Positions 35,888 through 49,054 of a DNA stretch of 64,000 nt are shown in pieces. This DNA is from Saksenaea vasiformis B4078 (taxonomy: Eukaryota > Mucoromycota > Mucoromycetes > Mucorales > Saksenaeaceae): the NCBI GenBank assembly GCA_000697055.1, contig JNDT01001564.1, forward strand, positions 1-64,000, in the 5' to 3' direction. The notes under the pieces are model-generated. The model was not told the origin of the DNA and made no database searches. It was given only the letters and a program-made list of their open reading frames with translations. Numbering within the stretch: the stretch's first letter is position 1; every line of letters starts with the position of its first letter. Made by a program: the position numbers and the translations under genes.

Positions 35888-36943
35888 TGAATGACAGGGC
35901 TTTTCGGGGCAGGATGGACATGACGCCGCCGACAAGCAGGTAGCGGGTGGCAAACATGGCGACGAGAGCAGTCCCGTACAGGGCTACGCGGTACATGGGA
36001 CCCAGCTTGACTAGGAATTTGACTAAAGCGCGAGGTGAGATAAGTGAGACATTTGCATTGGTCAGGAACTTACTCGGTGGAGGCGCAAACAAATAATTAA
36101 GGTTGAGACCCGATTTGAGAGCGCAGAAATGAAGGAGCGGTGAATGGAAAAAACCGTAGACAAAGAAAGACAGCAGGGCCATGTCTGGGGATGTGGGGAG
36201 AACCAAGTATCGGCGACTGTAAATCATGTAAATGGGAGCGGCCAAAATCAGAATATGTTCTTTTGAAACCACATGTCAGTTACGAAAAAAGGGTTGTACA
36301 AAAACAAGTCAGCCATGATAGTTACCGGCAAAGAAATTAAAGGTTTCGCCTATCAAGTGGTGATCTCGTAAATCCGGAAAAATCAGGGCAGCAAGACCAC
36401 CCCACTGGGTATGCAGATAGATGTTGAATAACAGATGTGGGATAGGTGATGATTTGTCTGGATAGGACATGACCAGGATCAGTAGCAATGCACTCATGTG
36501 GCAAGGTTGCAGCATAAAAAGGACGTTGCCTCGCATGATCTTATGCGTGAGGGTAAGAGCGAGTGATCCGACCAAGGAGGTGAGAACCAGCTTTTCTGTA
36601 AATGAGGCAGGTGCAGGAGGCTCGAAGTGAGTGATCAACTTGTGGATCAAAGTTCCTGGATGCAACGTTTGATAAAGGAAATAGCCCGAAGCACAGGCAA
36701 AGGTAGTTGACAAGAACACAATTTCGATAGCATGTTGTCGAGGATGAATGTACCTGAACAAAAAGAGATAAATTTCAAAGAAAAATAAGATGGACAAGGA
36801 ATACAAACATACCAAGAACCTTTTGTTGACTGTGACCAATCCGTTTCCATGGGAAGCTCTTTAGCCAGACGTCGAATCCAACGTTCAAGGAAAGAGGCCG
36901 TTGGATCCCATAGACCCCGATGAAGTACACTGACAACAGGCAT
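35871..36943 (-). CDS. TMEM164-like multi-pass membrane protein
   Basis: Proposed complement(join(35871..36022,36074..36259,36326..36753,36814-region..36943)), with exon 1 ending at 36813; 298 residues (human TMEM164 has 297). It has several hydrophobic segments and the conserved RGNVLFMLQPCHMSALL block, with Cys at about 128 followed by His. LHTQWGGLAALIFPD and FFAEHILILAAPIYMIY also fit the family. Human TMEM164 is reported to be an acyltransferase acting on ether phospholipids through its conserved cysteine. The same role here is inference. The last intron (36023-36073, 51 bases) has good splice sites but no stop in frame, so a 17-residue-longer form is possible. It starts MPVVSVLHRGLWDP. 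Confidence 0.85.
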
Positions 36944-38068
36944 GAAGGTTAAAAAAAGAAAAAGTAAACAAAAAGGAAAGTCAAGTCAAAAAAAAAAAAA
37001 AGCCAGGCACCTAAAATTCTGGCGGGCAGGAGAAGGAAAATCCGCCATCGGAGCTTTGTTTTCTTCTCTGCCCCTTTTTTTTTCCGCTGACGTCTTCTTC
37101 CAGATTGGTGCTAAAGCTTCTTGTCTTTTTGACTTATCTTGTACGGATCAAATAAAAGGAAGATGTTCATCTAATGTATCAGATAAAGAAGAGATGAGGT
37201 TTTAAACTAAGTCTAAGGATAATCATCAGCCATCTTTTTTTTTTCTTTTACGGTTTCACAGTCCACATAAAATTTTTCTGATGCACAGGGGTTATCAACC
37301 ATTGGTCCTATTTACTTCTTCCACTTTCCTGAAACCTGTCCAACCAACCTTTAGAGAAGTAGCTTGTTTAAAACCGAAGAGGATGAGCATTTCTTTAATG
37401 GAGACTACAGGACTGGATGAAGAGGTTTGACATGATGCATGGTACAAATGAATCAAGTATCAGTCAATATCGAAAAATAACTGTTTCTAGTCTAATTTTT
37501 TGATGATCCTGAACCATCCTGTCATGGCACTTCCCAGTCGTATGATAAGCATACTCTCGCGGAATAGGAACGTTGATCAAATCTACTCTCCTGATGAGAC
37601 ATACTGCTAATTCCTTCATGCGCTACTATAATGAGAGGCTATATCCACTAATTTAGGATGCACATATATGCTTTTTTTGACAGGGTCACGTCGTGGATCA
37701 AATCATGCTGCTCGAATAAATATATAATTAACCGCATCAAATTATTGGATTTTGACTGAGCATCTGCGGCCAAGGAACAGTTCGCGCCTAGATAACCAGA
37801 GTCTTGCATTGTGGATATTCCAGTGATTGATTTCCCAGGATCCCATCGGTAGCAGTAAAAATGTCTCACGATAAGGACAAGTTCCACCCAAAATGATCTG
37901 TATTCTTTAAAACGTATATAGGATCATTCATTCTCCATGTTTATATTTTTTAGCCTACAAGACCTCTGATCGAACCATCTTGGCTAAGGGAGCTCCCTCT
38001 TGTCACATTCGGTAAGTGAGAAGATCTCCATTTGTATGCACAGCTGTCACTCATTCTTACATCCTTCA
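36944..38068. other. Intergenic, no gene seen
   Basis: Upstream of the TMEM164-like gene. Purine- and A-rich to 37000, then T-rich. Short minus frames at 37648-37887 and 37950-38234 may belong to the decayed repeat listed next (LLNGFLRYSMQILRGIKSQG, IGDKIILYLHQLDPQ), but they are broken. Confidence 0.35.
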
Positions 38069-38225
38069 TCTGGGGATCGAGTTGGTGTAAGTAGAGTATT
38101 ATTTTATCGCCAATTGATGAATTAATGACCGCATGTTGGATCTCCTCCTTAGCGCAACCTTGGCTCTTGATGCCGCGCAGAATTTGCATAGAGTAGCGTA
38201 AAAATCCATTCAATAAAAGTATGGC
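38069..38225 (+). pseudogene. Decayed repeat copy (B), 3' module only
   Basis: Matches 53625-53785 with shared blocks ATCTGGGGA, TATTATTTTATCGCCAATT, CTTAGCGCAA, TGGCTCTTGATG, ATAGAGTAGCGTAAA and ATTCAATAAA. Weaker similarity extends to 6700-6865. On the minus strand the match also encodes related peptides (SIGDKIILYLHQL). The 5' part shared by copies A and D is missing or too diverged to recognise. Confidence 0.55.
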
Positions 38226-38523
38226 AGGCTTCACACATTCGAATAGCCAAAATACAATTAAAACCTGATGGCTCCAACATGTTACATCAGTTTGGGTTGT
38301 GCAGCATTCATATCAGAGGGAAGGAGGAATGGCCATGAAAACTTTTGTAGTAACAGTGACTATCCATGTCATCATTGACAGATATCCACCCACATGGTAC
38401 TCGTAATATTGGAATGAAGTGATGCTATTTATCCAAATGTAATCTTCTTTGCTACTTGAAGATCGACACGAATGGATCATTTTGATTACTGTTCAAAAAG
38501 GAAAAATCGCATTACTCCTTCGT

Positions 38524-38524
<1 letters not shown>

Positions 38525-38574
<50 letters not shown>
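38525..38574. repeat. (CA)25 microsatellite
   Basis: Twenty-five uninterrupted CA units downstream of the H2B gene. Confidence 0.97.
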
Positions 38575-38575
<1 letters not shown>

Positions 38576-38803
38576 GACATACACCAGACCAAAACGGAAG
38601 ATCCCAAAACATTATTAACCCAGTAACTAACTCTCATAAGGTTTTCTTTTTACAACGTATTTAATCGATGAGATAACCCAAAGGGTGTTAAATTGAAGAA
38701 AAAACAACGGAATCTGTACATGGAATAGCAAAAAGGGGATGGGATGTTATTTTTTTTTGGCGCGAAAATAGGAAGGGTCCGGTATGCTATACGTTCCGCC
38801 CAC

Positions 38804-39181
38804 TTATTTGGAACTAGTGTACTTGGTGACAGCCTTGGTACCTTCGGAGACAGCGTGCTTGGCAAGTTCACCAGGGAGAATGAGACGGACGGCAGTCTGG
38901 ATCTCACGCGATGAGATGGTGGAACGCTTGTTGTAGGCAGCGAGCTTGGAAGCTTCAGTAGCAATGCGCTCGAAGATGTCGTTGACGAAAGAGTTCAAGA
39001 TGGACATGGCCTTGTTGGAAATACCGGTGTCGGGGTGAACCTGCTTCAACACCTTGTAAATGTAGGAAGAGTAGGTTTCCTTGCGGGAGACTCTCTTCTT
39101 CTTGCCATCAGACTTGATCTTTTTTTCGGTGGTCTTGGCAGGAGCCTTGCCAGCAGCGGGTTTATCTGTCTTGGGAGCCAT
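38804..39181 (-). CDS. Histone H2B
   Basis: 125 residues, no intron. A lysine/alanine-rich N-terminal tail is followed by the histone fold: [40 protein letters not shown] and [19 protein letters not shown]. The end is [12 protein letters not shown], with the C-terminal lysine that is monoubiquitinated in other fungi. H2B pairs with H2A in the nucleosome. It is transcribed away from the H2A gene at 39593, and the two share a 411-base promoter region with a TATA box on each side. Confidence 0.98.
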   Translation of the reverse strand: MAPKTDKPAAGKAPAKTTEKKIKSDGKKKRVSRKETYSSYIYKVLKQVHPDTGISNKAMSILNSFVNDIFERIATEASKLAAYNKRSTISSREIQTAVRLILPGELAKHAVSEGTKAVTKYTSSK

Positions 39182-39592
39182 TTGTGTAAAGAGGAAAAAT
39201 GTATAAAGTAAAGCCGAAGCAAGTCGCCATTTTTATAGGCTGTGACGTAAAGTCTGTCTCACGTGGCACGTCGCATTTTTTTTATTCTTTTTTTGGACAG
39301 ATTTACCCTAACTCAAAATCGAAAAAACAATGTACATCTTTTCTTGCAAACGCGTTAACACGAAATAAACACGAATTCACGTAAAATTAACACGTAACAA
39401 ATACAGTATACCATGTAAAAAAATTTGAACTTATGTAAACCAATTTTGTCTTTTTTTTTTTTTGGGTAGACCTTCCACGCGTCAGTAGCGGGGATTCAAA
39501 AGTAAGACGTATATAAATCGAGTAGTAAAGTTCCAACGTCTTTTTTTTTTCCGTACCTGCATTTTTTTTATTTTTCTTAAATCATCATCGTC
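39182..39592. promoter_or_regulatory. Divergent H2B/H2A promoter
   Basis: TATAAAAA for H2B lies on the minus strand at 39237-39230, about 49 bases from its ATG. TATAAA for H2A lies at 39512-39517, about 76 bases before its ATG. Between them CACG-type motifs recur (TCACGTGGCACGTCGC at 39260-39275, AACACG and TTCACGTAA further on), with long T tracts. Shared control of the pair is likely. Confidence 0.7.
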
Positions 39593-39988
39593 ATGTCTGG
39601 AGGTAAATCTGGTGGAAAGTCTGCTGCTGGCGCCAAGTCCCAAACCCGTTCGTCCAAGGCTGGACTTCAGTTCCCCGTTGGTCGTATTCATCGTCTCTTG
39701 CGTCGTGGAAACTATGCTCAACGTGTTGGTGCTGGTGCTCCTGTTTATCTTGCTGCTGTTCTCGAATACTTGGCAGCTGAAATTCTTGAATTGGCTGGTA
39801 ATGCTGCCCGTGATAACAAGAAGTCTCGTATTATCCCTCGTCACTTGCAACTCGCTATCCGTAATGATGAAGAATTGAACAAGCTTTTGGGTCATGTTAC
39901 TATTGCTCAAGGTGGTGTTTTGCCCAACATCCACGCAAACCTTTTGCCTACCAAGACCAAGAAGGGTGGTGCTTCCCAAGAACTGTAA
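39593..39988 (+). CDS. Histone H2A (SQEL tail), copy 1
   Basis: 131 residues, no intron. It contains [21 protein letters not shown], the acidic-patch segment ([19 protein letters not shown]), then [19 protein letters not shown]. It ends GGASQEL, the SQ[E/D]-hydrophobic motif phosphorylated at DNA breaks, as is usual for fungal H2A, which doubles as H2A.X. Divergent partner of H2B. The protein is identical to the second copy at 47509-47904. Confidence 0.98.
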   Translation: MSGGKSGGKSAAGAKSQTRSSKAGLQFPVGRIHRLLRRGNYAQRVGAGAPVYLAAVLEYLAAEILELAGNAARDNKKSRIIPRHLQLAIRNDEELNKLLGHVTIAQGGVLPNIHANLLPTKTKKGGASQEL

Positions 39989-40399
39989 ATGTCTTTTTTA
40001 CTCTCACCACATTTTCTCTTCGCTTTTAATTTTTTCCCTGTCTACCCTGTCATACACGCAATTCTTTACCATGTTCTTTTCGCTTTCTGTGTAAATAAAA
40101 ATGAACTCACTCGAGTGAAATTTGGCCGAATGAACTTCTTTTTTTTTAAAAAAAAATCATAATGAATCTTGAAATGTGATGATAAATGATAAGAAAGAAG
40201 AGATCGTGTTTCTCTACAAATCTGTATCATTGGGCAGTGATGAGTAATCAAAGCACATGGCATTGATGCAATGTAATTTCTTAACAAGAAGTAACGTTGC
40301 ACAGCTTGTTAATACTGCTTATTGAATCATTTTTTTTACGCTACACCAAATAAATCCTGCGTTTCTGAAGAATGGAATAATACTTGGATGCATTTTCAC

Positions 40400-40755
40400 T
40401 TAACCCCCGAAGGGTATGGCCATACTACTAGCGGCTGCCTGCCCAGCACCTGAGGCGGTGGGGACGGCGAGAGATGGGGAAGACCCAATGGCGTTGGAGC
40501 GGCCATTTTTTAACGATCTGTAGAGGACTTCAAGCGATTGCAGCGTCTGGCAATCTATTGCGGAAAATGAGCGATACTGAGTGTATGACAACATTTGGTT
40601 ACTTGCACGAGACAGTAAAACACTGTCTTTGACACATCTTTTGCGTTAGATAATGGGAAGTTAGCAGTGACACAAACGCAACATGGAAGAGTATGACATG
40701 CAAATCATAACATCGGATGAACGTAAAAATACGTACTTCAAAATGCAGAGCTTAT
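40400..40755 (-). CDS. Small spliced gene of unknown function (5' end unresolved)
   Basis: Two exons can be joined: complement(40400..40637) and complement(40737..40755), with donor AA|GTACGT and acceptor AAAAG|A in matching phase. The reading is DKLCILKCVKDSVLLSRAS, then NQMLSYTQYRSFSAI, DCQTLQSLEVLYRSLKNG, and an alanine/glycine/serine-rich tail ending MAIPFGG. Ahead of the 19-base exon the acceptor CTCCAG is good, but I could not place the start codon; an ATG near 40927 is possible. The helical core followed by a disordered tail suggests a small subunit of a complex. The family is not recognised. The 3' exon has broken relatives at 6.4, 53.4 and (3' module) 38.1 kb. A TCGCG-rich, T-tract region upstream (41020-41165) may be its promoter. 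Confidence 0.5.
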
Positions 40756-41019
40756 CTGGAGGTAACGCCGAATAATTTCAAATCGACGCAGAATCATAGA
40801 AAAAGTCGTGTAAAAAAAGAACAAAGTTTAACATGGTAATATAAACAAAAAGAAAGTTAAGGTTCTATGCAAGGTGGTACACAAGTTACCGATTCCCTCT
40901 TTTCGGTTGACGATCCCCGATTACCATAAAAGGGCAAAGGAAATCATATCTTTTGTTTTCAAACCCATTCGAAATGTAGTATGTATTCTCTCCTTTTGCC
41001 TGGCCACAGTCACTACAAT

Positions 41020-41165
41020 TTTTTTTTTTCTCTTGTCGCGCTTTTTTTTTTCACTTCGCATCACTGTCGCGTTCGCGCTCCTTTTTTTTTTCTTTTTCCC
41101 TCGTCGCGCGCCTTTCGCGACACCTTTTTTTTTTTCCCCCCCTTCTTCGCGACAAAAATTTTTGT
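41020..41165. promoter_or_regulatory. TCGCG motifs alternating with T tracts
   Basis: At least six TCGCG/CGCGA occurrences (TGTCGCGC, GTCGCGTTCGCGC, CGTCGCGCGCC, TTTCGCGACA, CTTCGCGACAA) are interspersed with T runs of 8-11 bases, within an otherwise AT-rich spacer. It lies upstream of the small minus-strand gene and downstream of H3. The motif resembles E2F/MBF-type cell-cycle sites (TTTCGCGC), but this reading is inference. Confidence 0.4.
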
Positions 41166-41580
41166 CACTCCACCTTTACATGGAAAACAGAAATTCAGTT
41201 TAGTCATACCTGACCCATCATGAGCCACACCCTTTATATATAATAAGACTTATACATTAGCATACATACACCATTACACACATTATTATATGATGATACA
41301 CACATACGTTATAAAATACATAAATACAGAGACACAGACACATTATTTCACAGTTTGTTTCTTTCTTTTTTTGCGGTTGAGAAATTATTTTTCTTTAATA
41401 AATTGCAAAATGAACGAGTAATAGTGAAGTTTACAGGAGGAGAAAGGGAAGGTTTACTTCACGAGGGATAGAAACCAAATGAGAAAGAAAAAAAAACTGT
41501 ACAAAAAAGCATCTTGTAAAAAATGAACATTACTTGGATAGTATCATATCCCTTTTAGCTACAAGCTTATGCTATAGTTT

Positions 41581-42835
<1,255 letters not shown>

Positions 42836-45363
42836 ACAACCTCTACTCTTTCTTCTTTACCCTTACAACCCACTATCTTCATTTTCCTCCCCGTTATTTC
42901 GCTCCGTGTCACACTTCATGGCAAAATTTACTTTCAATTTTTCTTCAGACGTTGCCTACCAGCATTCTGTAAATATATAGTTTTCTATGGTTTCGATATC
43001 GAATCTCAATACAAGTTCTTTTTTTTTTCCTTCGTGAATTCATGTGTGTGTGTGCGTGTGTGTCCCTGCGTAACTGCTATGAAAAAAAGTAAGTGTTCAT
43101 TCTGCAATGCTACTCATGTTACCGACATGACCGGAATGGAAGTTGTTTGTATTTGAGGATCGTGGTAGTTGCAGTTGGTAAATGACCTGTCTTCCCAAAA
43201 ATGTTCTTTCTTTTTCTCTGGATTATATAACGTAGTGTTTTATCAAGATCTCTGCATTATGCAAACAAGGAGCACCTCAGCCTGTATCAGTGGATATCAT
43301 TCAACATTCGAACTAACTATAGCTCGTCTTTGTGTTGTCGAAACTGATTTCCTCTGAGGGCATGCAAAGAGTCCATTTATTCACACATCAATAAACAGCT
43401 GGTGATTCATAGGCCTTAGCAATGTAATAAAAAGTCCCTTCGATTAGTTTGATTCTAAGGTCATACTATCTTCAAGAAGCGTGATTTGCAATGTAATGAA
43501 AATGTACAATCAAGCTGCCTTTTTTTTTTTGCTTGAGAGCTATAGATCTCGCATGACCTGGTCATTTGGATGTTTCAGTTTCAGGCGCGCCTGCGTGAAT
43601 TCCCAAAAACCTGCCACACAATCCATATGAAAATACGTCAGATTGTGGCGACATTCGTTTCTAAAAGTGATCTACTCGTATAGCTCATAATTAGGCGGAT
43701 CATCGCAGCAGTAAGCGAATCTAATTAAGATATAAAGCGAGCTGTGAATTACCTTCAGCCATCTGATGGATATTGCTTGCTACAGCTGCTATTTTATTTC
43801 GGATGATCTTTTACAGCCGTGAAACTGCGATGTAAATGCAGAACGTAATAACATCAGAAGGATAGAGCAGTCGATAAGCTTCTTGTTAGACGTATGGCAT
43901 GCTACGTTGTAGGCAGATTAGGAGCAAAAGCGCAGTTCGATTCCAGAAGCGTCTATCCTGCTCTTTTTCTGCCGGCATCAATATACTGCACGATCTATAG
44001 TTTATCCATCAGCCACCATGGCTCGATCGCACACGGATATCAATAAAACAAGATGGAGCTATGTAAACTCTGCGATTTAACCATAATGTTTCCATTCATT
44101 GAATCAATGTCCTCCTGTACACGAATGGTTGTATTTTTTGAACGACATATTTAAATAGTTGATGATTTTGATATCAAAAAGGAAATTGCACGTTCCTCAG
44201 GACAACACCATTGTTCTTGATGTATTTTTATACTTTAGCAATGATCAGCATAGCATCGAACCCCGAAGACAGAAGAACAGGACAAGGTGCTGCTTGTTTT
44301 CACGTGGATCCATTCCGAGATTTTCATGTTTAAACACATGGAGCGCATCTGCTGATTTTTAGTGGAACAAACACATGTATCAAAGTCATGATTTTATCCA
44401 TTGCAGCTGACTAAATTTCACTTATTCATCTCTGCTGGAAGCACAGAAGATCCATGCTTACTTGTAGTCGTTGGGATGCAATGGTATTTGTATATATGTG
44501 TGTCAAACCACAATAGATGCATTATGATGTTCATGTTGCCATACATAAACAAAATCAATGCCAAAATGGACAACTTAGCTAGGAGAGAATGTCGCTCTCG
44601 CTTTTAAGACTACATACATGGGAAACTTGTGATCATCAGTATATAAATTGGCAACAAACGCATGCTTTATTTACGTTTGCTTGATCACCCACGGACGTCA
44701 TATTTACCTAGAGCAGCATGTCTGTCTAGTAAACGGAAATCAATTGACAATAAAACAATTCCACAGGAATGAGGAGATCTACCCCGCGCAATGATAGAGA
44801 GTCCTTAAAGGGATCCAACGTCCCAGTGATGCTGAATGTTGACCAGCCTTTAAAGCGACGGGAAAAGAAATGTCACCGCAGCTGAGACAATACGAAACAG
44901 AGGTCATTCAGGCGAAACAACATAGAATTGACATCGTTACCGGGATATCCTGTGAGAACAGAGCCAAAAATCTCCCGTTTTCCCCTTAAGAAAATACTCA
45001 CCATATCCCGTTATTTGTCACAAAGTATGTTCCAGATAATGGGAACCTGTCTCTGGCATGAATGTACTAATGGAAAAAAAAGAGAACATAGTACGTAAAT
45101 AACGGCATATAATTATCGTATTGTATTCTTTTTTTTTTTTTTAATCCAGCAGCACTGACGTTTAAATCGGTGTCCAGGGGAATAAAGAAATTGGAAACTG
45201 CCTTAACTTATTCTTTCTCCCTTCGCATACGTCTTCAGGGGCAATAGTAGTGAAGTATTCATAGTTAGCACTGTGTGTATCCGTTATCGAATCGACGACT
45301 CATTGAGGAGGTGACTGTAGCCGGTGCTAATTATAAAGCGTAGCGTATGGTACATGTCTTGTA
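42836..45363. other. Long intergenic region, no gene seen
   Basis: About 2.5 kb. It begins with the H4 3' UTR and a GTGTGTGTGCGTGTG run near 43045. I found no coding frame with recognisable features, no tRNA and no convincing mobile-element remnant. A TTCGATTCC at 43947 is not part of a foldable tRNA. The last few hundred bases, with a T tract at 45130-45143, probably include the next gene's promoter. Confidence 0.4.
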
Positions 45364-45422
45364 ATGGAAATCAAAAGGTTGATCAAACTCATCTTTTCTT
45401 TGTTGTTAGACATCCGGTCCAT

Positions 45423-47226
45423 GAGTACCGATAACGACAATTCTGCCATGACAAGGCGGTCTAGTGGTGAACAAGGTCGACAACCTAATGTCCAAAGGTT
45501 CCTCTTCCCTTTTCCCACTGACAGCCAGCGAGCCTGCACGACCGTCCCATGGCAATCAGTAACAGCTCGAGGGATCCATCAACCGCTTTTTTTCTTGCAA
45601 TCGATCCTACCACCACCCGTCTGGTTTTCAGCACCGAAAACAGCATCCTCTGCAGTAGGTGTGACGCCACTCCAACCACAAAAGGAGCACCACGCCATTA
45701 CAAACAACACTCTTTTAAAGCCTAATCAGGATACACCAGCCGAATCACACTCTCCCCCTCTTGACACGCTCAGCAAAAACCTCGAAATAGAACACCAGGC
45801 AACAGACGCTAGCATCTGTGAAACAACTCATCTAACACAAAGCGCGGTGTCATTTTCCGACACCACCGAAGAAACGGAACAAGAGGAACCTCTCGACCTA
45901 CCCGCAGTAGAAGACTCTGAACACAAGGAAAAAGAGGACACTTCTTACAAGGCTGCAAACATTATCCCGACAGAAATTCAACTGCAGGAACCACTCGTAG
46001 AAATCGATCAAAGGCCTGCGGTAAAGGAAGAGGAAGAAGAGGATACTACAAGTTTGGATAACACGGAAAAGGTGACGGAAGAACAGTTAACATACAACGA
46101 AGAGATACCGTCCGTTGTAGAGGATATACCCGCTTCCCCAGTTCACTTGGTTGAGGAACAACAACAACAGCGATTTGATCAAGATCCTACTGAGATCCAT
46201 CTTTGCGAAACGCCGGAACCTCCTTCAGACGCTTCGGTGAAACTTTCCTTCGCTCGGTTTGCTGACACAGAACCCATTTTATCTCCTCGGTTGGACGAAG
46301 CATCTCCCATCTCTGTTCCACAAAACAAGAATAATAATAATAACAAAGACATCACGATCGACATAGCATCTCCTCTGACCAAAAAAGAAGAAGAAATTAC
46401 GATGGAACAAACAACGGCAACGGACATGATGGTGGACATCAAAGTAACAGCAACACAGGAAGATCAAGATAATGTTGGTAGTCCCATGGTGATAGACAAT
46501 GAATATCCTGCAGAGATCGCGAAGGAGGTCAAGTCACCTGTCCTGCTACAGAAGGTACCGGAACGGATGGAAATAGTGGCGAGTTCTACACCGCTACCTG
46601 CTCCTGCTGTCAACGTGAGCACACCTCAGACACCTCAAAAACGACCTTCCAAGTTGCCTGTTCTACGTAAATCTACCTCGACACCTACAAAAGGTTTCCT
46701 GACAAAGGGTAACGTGACGTCGGAGAAGGAAGAACCATCTGCGCGTCCTTCGTCACCCTCGGTGAGCCGTACAAGAAAGGATATCAAAGGAGGTAAAATC
46801 CCAGTGCGAAAAGAAAGTCAAGGAAACCAGTCGCCTGTACGTAAGGTAGCCCGTTCATCCTCACTGACACGCACAGCGAATGCGGCTGTTGTTGCTTCTA
46901 AAACGAAGCCCAAAATGAGAGAGGCAGATATACCTATGGCTCAGGGTACGGAAGAGGATGATGAAAAGGCGCCAAAACCGATTTCGTTGAAAGAGAAACG
47001 AGAGCGACAGGCGAAACGGGAAGAACAGATCAAGTTCTGGCGAGTACGTGAAGAGCGTGAGGCACGCGAGGCACGGTCAGCTGCACGTCGAAGGCTGATG
47101 GAAACAAAACGACCAGTGGTAAAAGACACAAAGGAAGAACAGACGTCAGCAGTGAAAAAAGGGGTTAAATTTAACTTGAAGAGGAATCGTGTGATTGAGA
47201 TCACCCCAAAATCCGTAGATACGTAG
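45423..47226 (+). CDS. Disordered acidic protein with basic, proline-directed C-terminus
   Basis: About 600 residues from ATG 45423 (MSTDNDNSAMTRRSSGEQG); an in-frame ATG at 45364 would add 20 residues, or a short intron may lie between them. The first 400 residues are acidic and T/S/E-rich. About 400-520 is basic with many S/T-P sites (STPLPAPAVNVSTPQTPQKR, SKLPVLRKSTSTPTKGF, GGKIPVRKES). A highly charged helix follows (EKRERQAKREEQIKFWRVR), and the tail is GVKFNLKRNRVIEITP. SKLP is close to the SxIP motif of EB1-binding microtubule proteins, and the S/T-P sites look like CDK targets. This suggests a cytoskeletal or cell-cycle factor, but no family is recognised. Codon quality and length make a real gene likely. 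Confidence 0.75.
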
Positions 47227-47508
47227 AGGAACAAAAAAAAAAAAGGAAGAAATAGGGGCTTAGGATCATCCGTACAAAAAGTGTATATACAATGTGGTGT
47301 ATTCCCATCCTACAAGTTCCACTTTGTTCTTCTGCCATGATGTCGCAAACAACTCCATTTTGTTTGTTTACTTGATCTTACTTGATGAAGTTCTGTAGCA
47401 TGAATTTTTTTTCATTACAAAAGATTTTTTTTTGGATTCGCATACAAAGAATTACTAAAGAAGAAGAAGAAAAAGAAAAAAGAGGATTCGCTAAAGAAGC
47501 TATCGTTT

Positions 47509-47904
47509 TTACAGTTCTTGGGAAGCACCACCCTTTTTGGTCTTGGTAGGCAAAAGATTGGCGTGAATGTTGGGTAAAACACCACCTTGGGCGATCGTGA
47601 CATGACCCAAGAGTTTGTTCAGTTCTTCGTCATTACGGATGGCGAGTTGTAAGTGTCGAGGGATAATACGAGACTTCTTGTTATCACGGGCAGCATTACC
47701 AGCCAACTCAAGAATTTCAGCTGCCAAGTATTCGAGAACAGCAGCAAGATAAACGGGAGCACCAGCACCAACACGTTGAGCATAGTTTCCACGACGCAAG
47801 AGACGATGAATACGACCAACGGGGAACTGAAGTCCAGCCTTGGACGAACGGGTTTGGGACTTGGCCCCAGCAGCAGACTTTCCACCAGATTTACCTCCAG
47901 ACAT
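47509..47904 (-). CDS. Histone H2A (SQEL tail), copy 2
   Basis: 131 residues, the same protein sequence as the H2A at 39593-39988, encoded with several synonymous changes and a different flank. It ends GGASQEL. No partner H2B is next to it. It lies tail-to-tail with the disordered-protein gene. Its upstream region (to about 48050) has a T run but no obvious TATA box like that of copy 1, so expression may differ. Confidence 0.97.
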   Translation of the reverse strand: MSGGKSGGKSAAGAKSQTRSSKAGLQFPVGRIHRLLRRGNYAQRVGAGAPVYLAAVLEYLAAEILELAGNAARDNKKSRIIPRHLQLAIRNDEELNKLLGHVTIAQGGVLPNIHANLLPTKTKKGGASQEL

Positions 47905-49054
47905 GACGATGAGTAAGAAAAAAGAAAAAGAGAGATGCCACGCTTTCCAAATGCAGATGTCGGTTTTCCAAAACTCCTGTCGCGTGATCCAATTTTTTTT
48001 TGTTCTACGTCGCTACTTCAAAAATACCTGTTTGCACTGCACTGCTGTTTGAACTACCGAAACGGTGAGATGTACAGTAGGCTATTTCTTGATCTGAGAC
48101 GAACAGGCACACGGTCGTAGGCAAGTTTTACAGCCGCTGGTTTTGTATCTTTGGCCTTATCAACTATCTGGGCCAGATAACTCATAAAAACGAGCAGCTT
48201 TGCCACGTTTCTTTCAGCTGATCCCAATCGAACATGCGTGGCGTACCACCGCGGTATAGAAAAATTACCAACGATTAAATATACCATTTTTAAATAGATT
48301 CGGCATCCCATGAAGGCCCAGGGTTAGCTAAGAAAGGATTGACTGTACCGTCACTAGTACGTCAATTTTCATCAGATGTCTTGCATAAAAACATAGTTCA
48401 TAGTTAGCAAATGAAAAATATTTCATCCAGGGGATATTTCCAGATCATGGTGGAGACCAGCCCAGGGTTTCTCACCATGGGCATGATGGGATATGGCGTG
48501 CGACACCAGTTTATGGAAGTTTACGCGTTGTAGAGGTGTTGAGGGAACGCGACAGCTGGCGGGTCTTGACGTACAACGTGCAAAAGTGAACTTGTTTGCA
48601 CAGATGCTAGCTGCCCTTGTACTTTGTACTGCTCAGGATAACGACCCATAATTGGAATGCACAAGGTTTTGTCTACAGTAGATGCATGGAGAAAAAATAT
48701 GGAGACAAACAATTCCTTTAACTTATCCACGACATACTCTATTTTACGGATCTCTCTGTCATAGTACAAATTCCTTCTCTAGTTCTTGCAGTTAGTGCCA
48801 AATACTTTCGAATGAATAAAGAACCATTCGGAAAAGAGATAAAGAATCATCGTAGACAAGTTCAATAGAAAGGGACATTATACGCGAACCGATGGCTACT
48901 CAACTAATACTCGTTAGTCGATCTACGTAACAACATGGTGTTTCCCGTTGTGCTGTGATCCTCCCAAACATCAAAGAAAACAAAAGAAAACAAGCACATA
49001 TGCACATCCTCCTTTTTTTGTTTTTCGTCATTTGTTTTTTATTTGTGAATGCGT
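47905..49054. other. Intergenic, decayed repeat sequence likely
   Basis: About 1.1 kb. Minus frames at 48054-48311 and 48521-48769 (SSLLHVVRQDPPAVAFPQHL) are short and unrecognised. The last 150 bases are the uL15 3' flank. Confidence 0.35.

Noticed and set aside
39482..39979. Long antisense frames over H2A, and similarly over H3, H4 and uL4
   Set aside because: Mirror frames produced by strong codon bias in the real genes. They have no independent features.
43936..43965. TTCGATTCC resembling a tRNA T loop
   Set aside because: The flanking bases do not pair as a T stem, and no acceptor or anticodon arm can be drawn. No tRNA was found anywhere in the window.
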